From: Geosiphon pyriformis | Lineage: Eukaryota > Glomeromycota > Glomeromycetes > Archaeosporales > Geosiphonaceae | DNA length: 22,313 bases | Direction: 5' to 3' | Assembly: GCA_016748015.1 (NCBI GenBank) | Contig: JAAOMT010000635.1 | Coordinates: 8,963 to 31,275, forward strand | Part shown: piece after piece, positions 11,086-19,612 of the stretch | Layout of the letters: each line of letters opens with the position of its first letter | How positions within the stretch are numbered: the stretch's first letter is position 1 | Made by a program: the position numbers and the translations under genes | The notes under the pieces: generated by a model | What the model saw: only the letters and a program-made list of their open reading frames with translations | Databases searched by the model: none | What the model was told of the DNA's origin: nothing

Positions 11086-12559
11086 TTAAGTGTTCAAGTT
11101 TGGTTGTTGTTCTATTATAATTATTGGTTCTAAATTTCGGGGAATATCTTCAGAATCAATTAAAGAAGAATGTGTACCAATTTGTAGAATTAATAGTTTA
11201 AGATTGTTTCTAGAGTGATTGTGTTTCAATCTATCTTCATGTGCAACTTTTGCCAGTACTTTGTTATCAAGTCTTAATTTGTATGATTCATTGCCTAGAA
11301 TTTTGTGGATATAAAATGGTCCATCTTATTTATGTTTAAATTTTCCACTTCATTGTTTTTCAGCCTTAGTTCTGTGTAAAAAAATTTTATTTTCAATCTT
11401 AAATTCATTGGTAACTGATGGCAGTTTGTTGTCATGCCTTTCTTTTTGTAGGGCTTGAGAGTATTCAATATGAATGACTGCTATGTGTCTTTTTCTTTCC
11501 AATGTACTAAGAAGAGTGTAGGCTCTTCTTTGGAGTGTTTCTTGAAAGTTTTTTTTATTAATTGATTGTACTGAATATGTTTTCACTGTAAAATTAATCG
11601 GTAATATTGCTGTCTTTTCATAAGTAAGATCAAATGGTATGTGTTTCATAATATCTTGTTTTAGTGTTCTGTATGCTAGTAACACTGATAGAATAAAGAT
11701 ATCCTATTCCTGCTCAAAATCTGTTAAGACTTTGGCTAAAGATTTACACAATGTTCTGTTGAATCATTCTATAAGTTCATTTGTTTGAGGATGATAAGGT
11801 AATGATAGAGGTCTTTTGACATTGAATTGTTCACAAATTTCTTGTATCAAGTTGTTCACAAAATGTATTCCTTGATCAGATAAAAGTTCAATTGGGCATT
11901 TATGTCTACAAATAATGTCTTTATAAATGAAATTTGCTACTGATTTTGCATTTGCTTGGATGGCTCTAGCTTTAGGCCATTTGGTGAGATAATCTACTAT
12001 AACTGCAATATAATAATTTCTTTGAATTGTGATAGATAATGGTCTGACTAAATCAATTTCAACTCTGTTAAAAAGTTGTCCAACTTTGATTGAATTTAAA
12101 GATTCTATGGGGTGAATTCCTTCTCTTCTTTGACAACTATTACAAGATTTTACATATTGTTAAATGTCTTTTTGCATGTGGAGCCAAAAATAATGTTCAA
12201 GAGTTTTTGGAATTGTTTCATTTCTTTCTAAGTGTGCTGAAGAAAGATCTGTGTACATGTTGTATAAAATTGTTTCTTTTTTATTTTCCTGTACTAATCT
12301 GAATAGTTGGTTTGGGTTTTTGCAATTTTTGTAATAAATTTTGTTGTGGTATATGAAATATTGTTTGAATTGGTATTGTAATCGATGTTTTTCACTTAAA
12401 AACCAATCTTCTGACATGGTTAAAGTCTTCAAATAGTTTTTAAGGTTGTTGTAATTTCTAAAATCCATGGTTGTTTTGTTGTTTTGTTGGTAGTAGTAAG
12501 TTGTGGTGGATTTGTTGTTGGTGTTAATCTTGTCTCATTCTTAAAAAACCATTAACATT
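11086..12559 (-). pseudogene. Integrase region of element A
   Basis: This integrase would insert retrotransposon cDNA into the genome. The zinc-binding domain keeps C-N-S-C at 12133-12144. The stretch T-D-L-S-S-A-H-L keeps one His, but the preceding His appears to be Tyr. The catalytic triad is complete: Asp at 12052-12054 (E-I-D-L-V), Asp at 11875-11877 (L-S-D-Q-G) and Glu at 11767-11769 (L-I-E then F-N-R-T-L), with exactly 35 residues between the second Asp and Glu. The C-terminal part keeps G-P-F-Y-I-H and K-L-R-L. Stops occur at expected Trp positions (Q-E-stop-D-I-F, K-Q-stop-S-G-K, H-K-stop-D-G-P), at a likely Arg (I-E-stop-F-N-R) and near D-I-stop-Q-Y-V. It ends in TAA at 11086-11088. 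The upstream part (12160-12468) is open and carries the linker typical of these fungal elements. Confidence 0.88.
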
Positions 12560-14372
12560 GGTGTATAATTTTCTTGGTTTGTGGTGTACAATATACTTGT
12601 AGTCTGCTAGAAAATTATTCTATCAAGACTGTTTGTTCAGTTTTTTTTTTATTGAGCTATTTGAGACCAATATTGTCAGTTATAATATCAAATTTTTTTC
12701 CATTTTTCAGATATTGTTGAAAATGTTTAAGAGCCCAAATAACTGTAGCAGCTTCTAATTCAGTTGAGCCATATTTGAGTTCTGTTGGCTTGAGTGTTCT
12801 ATTGGCATAAACAATAACTTGTTTTTGGCCATTTTCATCTAATTGTAATAAGATAATACCAAATATCATATGTAAAGCATTAGTAACTAGTTGGAACTGT
12901 TTGTTGAAGTCTGGGTAAACAAAAACTGAAGCTGTTGTCAATTTTGTTTTGAGGGTTTCAAAAGCTTTTTGTTGTTCTTTAGTCTATTGGTATGGCACAT
13001 TTTTGTTGATAAGATAATTGAGTGGTTTGGCAATTTCTGAGAATTTTTTTATGAATTTTCAATAGTAAGAGACTAATTCTATAAATCCTCATAACTCTGT
13101 AGTATTTTTGGAAGTTTGAAAGTTTTTGACAGCACTGATTGTTCTAGAATTTGGTTTGATTTCATCTTTGCTAACAATGTGTTCAAGAAAAATTAGGCTT
13201 GTTTTTCCAAAGTGATATTTCTCAATGTTCAACTTTAATTCTGCTTTCCATAATTGTTGAAAAATTTCTTGCAGATAAATGAGATGGGTTTCAAAGCTTG
13301 GTGAGTATATATTGGTATTATCAAGATAAACAACTACTGATTGCCATAAAAGCCCTTTATATACAACATTTATAAGTCGCTGAAATATTGCTGGTGCATT
13401 GCAGAGTCCAAAAGGCATAACATTGAACTCATAGTTCCCTTCTTGAGTGGTAAATGCTGTTTTGGATCGATCTTTTGGGTCCATTTCGACTTGCCAGTAT
13501 CTACTTTCTAAGTCTAAAGTTGAGAAGAACTTGGCTTTTTCTAAGACATCCAGCATATCATCAATTCTTGGAAGAGATTAGACATCTCCAATTTTCATGC
13601 TGTTGAGCTGATAATAATCTACACAGAATCTGATTTTTCTGTTTTTCTTTTTAATAAAAACTACTGGTGAGGCTCAAGGACTTCTTGATAGTTGAATCAA
13701 TTCGTTATTGAGTATTCTTTAGATCTCTTCTCTGATAAATTAATGGCTAGCAGATGGAACTTGAAAGGTTTGTTGTTGTTTTGGTAGAGCATCTCCTGTA
13801 TGGATCTGATGTTGAACAATATCAGTTTTTCTAAAATCATTGTTGTTTTTTGCAAATATATCTGCAAATTCAGCTATTAGTTGTTTTAATTGTCTTTGTT
13901 GTTGGGATTCTAAGAGACCCATATTGATTCGAAAAAGTTTTTCTTCCAACAGATAATAGTTTTCAGTAGTAGGGGTGATGCTTGAATTTGAAAATAGAGT
14001 ATGTCTTATAATTTCGATGAAATTAGAAACAATTTGAGGGTTTTTATCTTGGAAGATATTGCTGTTATTACAAGTGATTATTTGGGGTCTCAAAGCAAAT
14101 AACAAACCTGTAACTTGATGCTTAGTTGATTTTGTTGGCATTGATCCCAAGATATTGTTATCTGAAGGTTTTAGTTGAGACCTTTGTATAATGGACAGAG
14201 ATTTAATAGTTGTTTCAGTAGTTTCCCAGAATCGCAATTCTGTTGAATTTTTTTCTCAGCATGATGGCTGGTAATCCTCCTGGTAAGCTATTCTCAAATC
14301 TATGAGTGTTTTACCCTTGTTTCACGGGTCTTTTATCAGTTCTTATGATGTCTGTACTTCAATGCTTAATCC
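12560..14372 (-). pseudogene. Reverse transcriptase-RNase H region of element A
   Basis: The part of pol that would make cDNA. Readable from about 14372 with K-G-K-T-L-I-D-L, then the open stretch 13740-14237 (linker ending T-G-D-A-L-P-K and V-P-S-A-S-H). RT follows: S-R-S-P-stop-A-S-P-V-V, F-C-V-D-Y, L-P-R-I-D-D, F-S-T-L-D-L-E-S-R-Y-W-Q-V, P-F-G-L-C-N-A-P-A and the catalytic box Y-L-D-N at 13317-13328, where Y-x-D-D is required. RNase H (12657-12941) reads L-V-T-N-A-L, with the first catalytic Asp changed to Asn at 12879-12881, but keeps T-E-L-E and I-I-T-D-N. Stops lie at Trp positions (S-P-stop, Y-Q-stop-T-K-E, D-P-stop-N-K-G, S-C-stop-E-K-N) and Arg positions (E-L-stop-G-F, Y-Y-stop-K-F). 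A frameshift near 12560-12600 separates it from the V-H-H-K-P block before integrase. The enzyme would be inactive. Confidence 0.9.
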
Positions 14373-14880
14373 TTAATTAATTAGTAAAACAAAAGAATAA
14401 CAAAGAAAATAAAACAAATAAAAAGAAATAAGAAAATAAGCCAAGGCAGTAGTAAGTTAGTATTCCGTTAATAGCTGTGATTAAGAGCTATTGTTCTCAT
14501 ATAGTTAAGTATTAATTACTATTAACATGAAGTGTTAATAGTGGAAAGTAGATTGAGATAATAAATAATTATTTATTTGTGATGTAGAAGATTGCTTAGA
14601 TTAAATCTAAACTGAGAGGTTTGTCTTTTCTACTTCTAATGCTAATATTATATATATATAATTAAGATTCTTTAATTCCTTAATTCTTTACACCAGAAAT
14701 CCTAGAATTCCTGGAATCCTGCAATTTTTCTGAGAAAAATTCTGGAATTCTGCAATTCTGCAATTCTTTGTACAAAAATCTTGAAATTTCTGGAATTTTA
14801 GAATTCCACATTTATTATGGTTACTTCTGATTGGCTAATTTATATGCTATTATACTTCTTATATTCTATAAGTAATATTA
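14373..14880 (-). promoter_or_regulatory. Candidate 3' LTR of element B
   Basis: Non-coding stretch that follows a polypurine tract on the minus strand, the expected place for the 3' LTR of element B. It contains a CCAAT box (minus-strand GCCAATCAG, about 14827-14835), a GAATTC-rich repeat block, and a TA-rich TATA-like run at 14649-14661 about 170 bp further on. The 5' LTR for comparison is absent, because element B is truncated in gag. The start does not read TG but TA, which could be decay of TG. Boundaries are therefore provisional. Confidence 0.4.
14690..14807. repeat. Degenerate GAATTC/CTGGAATT repeat block
   Basis: A run of roughly 10-bp motifs with core GAATT, often preceded by CTG: AGAATTCCTGGAATCCTGC, TCTGGAATTCTGCAATTC, TTCTGGAATTTTAGAATTCC. 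The internal EcoRI-like palindrome makes many self-complementary pairings possible. It lies inside the candidate LTR of element B and may be its enhancer array. Confidence 0.7.
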
Positions 14881-14892
14881 TTTTCTTCTTTT
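14881..14892 (-). promoter_or_regulatory. Candidate polypurine tract of element B
   Basis: The minus strand reads AAAAGAAGAAAA, overlapping the TAA stop of the Gln-rich frame (14891-14893) and directly preceding the candidate 3' LTR. A purine tract here would prime plus-strand DNA synthesis in an LTR element. Purine runs are common in this AT-rich window, so position is the main support. Confidence 0.45.
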
Positions 14893-15607
14893 AATATTGA
14901 GCTTCATTGAGATCTTTTAATTTTAATTCTTTATCTTTGAGTATTTTTTGAACTTCTTTCTTAAGAATTACTTGGGCTATCTTGTTCTGTAATTTTTTGA
15001 ATTGAGTATTGGTTATTTTTCTCATTTGGTTAATGGTTATAGAATCTATTTCTGAATCAAGTAAGATCTCTGATCGATCTTGAAATTTTATGTATAGCCA
15101 GTAAATAGCTCTTGCTTGTGTAGTCAAATTGTTCTTTCTCACAAATTGTTCTAGTTGTTGCAATATAATCATGTCAAATAATTGTTTTGTTTTATCTATG
15201 TATAAGTTCTGAATGTTCAAGTATTGTCCTAAGTGAAAGTAACAAAAGTTTTTTGGAAATTGTTATATCCACCAATTCCAAATTTCTATAATTAACTCTT
15301 GATATTGAGTAACTTTTGGTTGTGTTTCTATTGTCAATTTTACTTAAGTGATTATTTTGTTCAGAGTGTTTTCTGTTTTTTTCCATATTTTATCCTGTGG
15401 TCTTTTTTTAGTGTTTGTGTATCTAATAGTTTGTTAGTTAATTGTAATTTCTATCTCTTGTTATTGAATCAGTTAAAAAAGTTGTTGTGCCAGTGAGTGA
15501 ATGCTGTTAGTAATTTCTATTTTCTGCTGTTTTTTGTTGCATATTTTATGTCTTTATATATCTTTTTGGTTGTTCAATTTTACATATTGGGTTCAATGAT
15601 TATAATT
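14891..15607 (-). pseudogene. Gln-rich frame downstream of integrase in element B, unknown
   Basis: A single frame runs from the end of the integrase gene, which it overlaps in another phase, to TAA at 14891-14893, about 235 codons. It is interrupted by about six stops, mostly TAA and mostly within Gln-rich contexts (L-A-Q-Q-L-F-stop-L-I-Q-stop-Q-E). The second half is open (14891-15220): Q-L-E-Q-F-V-R-K-N-N-L, A-I-Y-W-L-Y-I-K-F-Q-D-R, then a Lys/Glu/Leu-rich helical end. Before it comes I-E-I-W-N-W-W. No signal peptide, zinc knuckle or enzymatic motif is visible, and it does not resemble the third frame of element A. It could be an accessory protein of element B, or a gag-like piece of an element whose pol lies in A. 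I do not recognise it. Confidence 0.5.
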
Positions 15608-17129
15608 GGTTCTAGATCTCGTGGAATCTTATTTGGTTTAACTAATATTCTTTGTATTCTTAATTGTGAAATATTACTAATAGATGATAATATTATATAG
15701 TGGTATTGTTTTAGTTGATTACCATGTGCTGCTTTGGTTAAGATTTTGTTGTTCAACCTTAATTTATAAGCTTTATTTCTAAAAAATTTTTCTATGTAAA
15801 ATGGTCTATCTCATTTGAGATCAAAATTTTCACTTCATTGTTTTTCTATTTTAGTATGATATAAAAGTACTTTGTTTCCAATCTTGAATTCAACTGGTTT
15901 CTCTGATAGTTAGTTATTGTGTCTTTCTTTTTGTTTTTTTTGTAACTTTTAGATGTTATTAGCTGCTCTTTGCTGTGTGTTTTCTAATATCTTCATTAAG
16001 TCATATGTTTTTCTCAACAATGTTCTTTGAAAATTCTTTTCTGTTATTGGTTTTGTTGGATATGTTCATATTTTTATCTCCACTGGTAATATTGCTGTTC
16101 TACCATATACTAATTCAAATGGTGTTATTTGTGTAGTATCTTGTTTCATTGTTCAATAAGCAAATAATACTGATGGTATGAACAAATTCCATTTGTCTTG
16201 ATTTTTTTGGCTGATTTTGGCAATTGCTTTGCACAAAGTTCTATTGAATTTTTCAACTAATTCATTGGTTTGTGAATGATATGGTAATGACAATGGTCTT
16301 TTAATTCCAAATTTTTGACTTAATTCTTCTAATGTTCTGTTTACAAAATAGATTCCTTGATCTGATAATAGTTTTTTTGAACATCTATGTTGACATATTA
16401 AATCTTGATAAACAAATTCAGCAATGAATTCAGCATCTGCTTTTTGAATGACTTTTGCTTTTGGCCATTTTGTAAGATAATTCATGGCTATAGCAATATA
16501 TCTGTTGTTTTTACTGGTGATTGTCAATGATCTGACTAAGTCAATTCCAATACAATTGAATGGTTGTCTTACTTTGATTGGTCTCAATGATTTACTGGGT
16601 TTTGTTTTATCTCTTCTTTAACAAGCATCACAATTTTGTACATATTGAATAATTCCAGATACATTGATGGCCAATAGTATTTTTTTCTGGTTTTTTTCAT
16701 GGTTGCTTCTTTATGAAAATGTTCTGCTGTTGGATCTGAGTGCATATTGAATAATATTGTCTCTTTCTCTGGTTCTGTAATTACTCTGATTGGTTGATCT
16801 GGATTTTTTTTGTTCTTTTGGTAAAGTATATTTTAATGATTGATAAAATATTTTGATTGTTGTTTTATGTTTCTTTGTTTTTTTTGAGATAATTTCTTCT
16901 TGAACAATTGGGTATTTATATAATGTTAGAGTTGTTGATATTTTTGTATATTCATCTTTTGTTATATTTTTGAGTTGAAATGTCTTCTAGATTTGTCTTA
17001 TTCATGACAATCCATTAGCATTTCCATTTTTTTTTTCTTTTTTGTAATGTACTGTGTAATTAAATAGTGAAAGTTCTATCTTCTATCTGGCATAATAATT
17101 ATTTGTAAATTTTTGTTTCTAGATTAAAG
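15580..17129 (-). pseudogene. Integrase region of element B
   Basis: Integrase of the dUTPase-bearing element, in the same frame as its RT. The zinc-binding domain keeps Q-N-C-D-A-C at 16621-16635. The triad is intact: Asp 16540-16542 (G-I-D-L-V), Asp 16360-16362 (L-S-D-Q-G) and Glu 16252-16254 (L-V-E-K-F-N-R-T-L), with 35 residues between the last two. The open stretch 16153-16587 covers the whole catalytic core. The C-terminal part reads G-N-K-V-L-L-Y and R-P-F-Y-I with TGA at both expected Trp positions (K-Q-stop-S and L-K-stop-D). The pol stop is at 15580-15582. The region from 17129 to 16640 is heavily decayed but still follows the linker pattern (V-H-Y-K after a run of stops). Confidence 0.87.
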
Positions 17130-18684
17130 TCAATTCTTTGTGATCAGTGTATATGTCAAACTTTTGACTAAAGTATTTTTTCCATTTGATGACAGCCTAA
17201 TAGATAGCTAAGTGTTCTAGTGCTGAAGTTCTATAGTTCTTTTCCACTGGGCTTAAGCTTCTATTGGCATAAGCTATTGGATGTTCTTTTCTATCTGGTT
17301 CTTTCTGTAATAGTACTGCTCTCAATGCTTGGCCTAATGCATCAGTAGTAATGATGAATGGTTTGCTGTGATCTGGATACATCAACACTAAAGCTTGAAT
17401 AAGCTTTATTCTTAGTATGTCGAACATTTCTTATTGAGCTTCTGTTCATTCATATTTTATATTTTTAGTTTGTAAATGATAGAATGGCTGAGCCAGTTTA
17501 GAAAAGTTCTTGATAAAACAGCAATAATAGCCTGTGAATCCCAAAAATACTCTCAGTTTTGTCAAGTTGGTTGATACTGGAAAGTTTTTTACTATTGCAA
17601 TTTTGTCTGGATCTGTTTTGATACCATCTTTGCTTACAACATGTTTCCGAAATTTGAGTTTTGTTTTTTCAAAGAAACATTTGTTTGCATTTAACTTCAA
17701 TCCTGCTCTTCTCAATCTTTCAAACACTTGTTGAAGATGATATAGATAATTATCAAATATCTTGGAAAACACATTTGTGTTGTCTAAGTAAACAACTATA
17801 GATTTCATAGTAGTCTAGTATAGACAATTTCTATGAATTATTGGAATGTGGCTGAAGCATTTATTAAGCTAAATGACATAACTTTGAACTTAAAATTTCT
17901 TTCTCATGTTGTGAAAGCTGTTTTTTTTTTATCTTTTGGTTTCATGGCTACTTGCCAATAACCACTGTCTAGATCTAGAGTTGAGAACCATTTTTTCCCT
18001 CCAAAAGCATGAAAAAGTTTTTGGATCTTTGGAGTTAGATAGCTATCTCCTTTTATTACTCCATTCAGTTTTCAGTAATTCACACAAAAACAGATCTTTC
18101 TATTCTTTTTATGGACTAGTATCACTGGTGGTAATTATGGGTTCATTGATGATTGAATTAATTTGTTGTCAAGCATCTGATTGATTTCTTGACAAATAAT
18201 CTCATGGCTGGCTGGTGGTACTCTATATGCTTTCTGTTTAATTAGCATTGCATCTCCAGTCTTGATTTGGTGTTAAATGATGTCAGTTTTGCCAAATTTG
18301 TTTTTGCTGGCAAAAATGTCATTGAAGTTGTTAAGTAACATTTTGAGTTGCATACATTGTAATGGATCTAGATTTCCCAAGTTTATCTGTTCCAATTGTT
18401 TTGGTTGAAGCAGATAACATTTTTTTTTGTTCATATATTGTCTGAGATGTAATATTCACATATCTGCATAGTTGTGAAAAGTCTGGAATGGTGTTTGGTA
18501 ATTGTTCTTCAATTTCAGTAGTTAAATATCCAATGATGATTCTTTCTGGTATCTTAATAATATCTCCCATGTTGTTGTAAATAGGAATTTTGATGTAGTT
18601 GTGGTTTTTTGCTGGTATGTGTAGATTAACTAATCCAATTTTTTTTGATTCACAAAGGATTGTTTCCACTTCAAAAATTTGAAC
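17130..18684 (-). pseudogene. Linker, reverse transcriptase and RNase H of element B
   Basis: The linker after dUTPase begins V-Q-I-F-E-V-E-T-I-L-C-E-S and includes I-G-L-V-N-L-H-I-P-A-K and G-Y-L-T-T-E-I-E. An A9 run at 18420-18428 shifts the frame by one; C-Y-L-L-Q-P-K-Q-L continues in the new frame, with a Gln to TAA change in I-I-stop-H-Q-I-K. RT reads N-P-stop-L-P-P-V-I-L-V, N-Y-stop-K-L-N, W-F-S-T-L-D-L-D-S-G-Y-W-Q-V, then returns to the original frame through a lost base in a Trp codon near 17809. The catalytic box is Y-L-D-N at 17779-17790 instead of Y-L-D-D. RNase H (17197-17427) keeps its first Asp (T-T-D-A, 17341-17343), A-L-E-H-L-A and Y-T-D-H. Trp codons became stops in Y-E-stop-T-E-A and I-Y-stop-A-V. 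The RT is predicted inactive. Confidence 0.9.
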
Positions 18685-19260
18685 CTAATTCTTCACTTTT
18701 CTTCTTATGGTTACCATGTACTGATTATATGATAGAATAAAAATTGGTTGATGAATAAAGATAATTTCTCTCTTGTCAACAATTTTTTTTTCTGCCATAT
18801 TAACTGATACATCTATTCTACTTATGAATCCAAATTTTTGTATCTTTCTAGCTGTGATCCCTAATTCTTCCCTGTTTTTTACTGATACTAATTGGGCTAT
18901 TTTAACCAGAGACAGGAATATTGCCTGTGCTATTTTTTTGTTTGAATCTATAATATATGTCTTTTTTGAGTTATTTTGTAGCATTGCAATAATATTTCCT
19001 ACATATCCTGCATTAATTATTTCTTCTCTGATGTTGATTCTCTTTTTCACTAAACTACTCCTGGATGTTAGTTGAATCATGATTGTTGCTAAAATTTCCA
19101 GTGCTATTTTGAGATCAATGCAGATGTGCAAATGGGGTTCCAATTTAATGAGATCTTTTTTTGAATATCTCAAATCAAACCCTGCATTAGTATCATGCAC
19201 ATGTTCTGGCATAATATTCTCATTATTATCACTGAACTATTTCAGTTCCTGTTCTTTGAT
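18685..19260 (-). pseudogene. dUTPase domain within pol of element B
   Basis: A trimeric-type dUTPase, which hydrolyses dUTP to dUMP and pyrophosphate and so limits uracil entry into cDNA. The five family motifs appear in order: N-A-G-F-D-L-R (motif I), S-R-S-S-L (II), I-I-N-A-G-Y-V-G-N-I-I (III), K-I-A-Q-A-I-F-L (IV) and A-R-K-I-Q-K-F-G-F-I-S-R (V). The motif III Asp that activates the catalytic water is Asn (19013-19015), and glycines of motif V are Lys or Ile, so it is dead. The open part, 18685-19212, is 175 residues, about family length plus a C-terminal extension; a TAG at a Gln position separates it from the linker, in the same frame. Position is between protease and RT. Retroviral dUTPases lie next to protease in betaretroviruses or between RNase H and integrase in some lentiviruses. 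I recall similar dUTPase-bearing elements among Glomeromycotina proteins but cannot confirm it here. Confidence 0.9.
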
Positions 19261-19264
19261 AAGG

Positions 19265-19612
19265 TCAAGAAGTGCAATGTATAAGTTGCCTGGTGATGAT
19301 ACTGCCAGCTAACCCATTATTTAGGATCAGTTTTATGGCCTGACTATCGACTTTAGCATTAGTGTACATGGCAGTAATGGTTTTTTTCTCAAGTGCAACT
19401 TTATTAAACAATGGTGTTTGTGATGGTTTTTCAAATTTGAATGGAAAAATTACTGCTAGCAATTTGTCATTGATTACAGTAGCTGAAGTTATATTGCTGG
19501 TAGGTAATTTGTTTTGGTTGGGTTTCCCATTATTGGGTGAAGCATCTTCTGGAGTAACCAAAAGACTTAAATAATGTTGGACATTCAAGTTTTGGGTGTA
19601 TCTGGTGCTCAA
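19265..19612 (-). pseudogene. Aspartic protease of element B, truncated
   Basis: Retropepsin-like protease that would cleave the polyprotein. The readable part has A-M-Y-T-N-A-K-V-D and then L-I-L-N-N-G-L-A-G-S-I-I. In related elements the catalytic triplet is D-S-G or D-T-G; here it is N-N-G at 19313-19321, so the catalytic Asp is Asn. About ten residues later the frame breaks at a TGA. After a frame change only some 20 residues separate it from the dUTPase (E-N-I-M-P-E-H-V-H-D). The flap and second half of the protease are missing, pointing to an internal deletion near 19260. It is in the same frame as gag. Confidence 0.75.

Larger units (their letters stand above)
10223..14372 (-). mobile_element. 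Element A: Ty3/gypsy-type LTR retrotransposon, 5'-truncated
   Basis: Order on the minus strand is RT, RNase H, integrase, third frame. RNase H preceding integrase, the L-D-L and Y-L-D boxes and the DD35E integrase place it in the Ty3/gypsy type. No gag, protease or dUTPase is present, and readable sequence stops at about 14372, next to the candidate 3' LTR of element B. Either B inserted here or a deletion removed the 5' part of A. Only one frameshift (about 12560-12600) and a modest number of stops are present, so A is less scrambled than the kinase and DDE remnants. Confidence 0.85.

Noticed and set aside
15299-15700. Hydrophobic plus-strand frames
   Set aside because: Antisense of the Gln-rich frame and the integrase end; Gln/Asn/Lys-rich coding DNA gives Leu/Phe-rich antisense readings.
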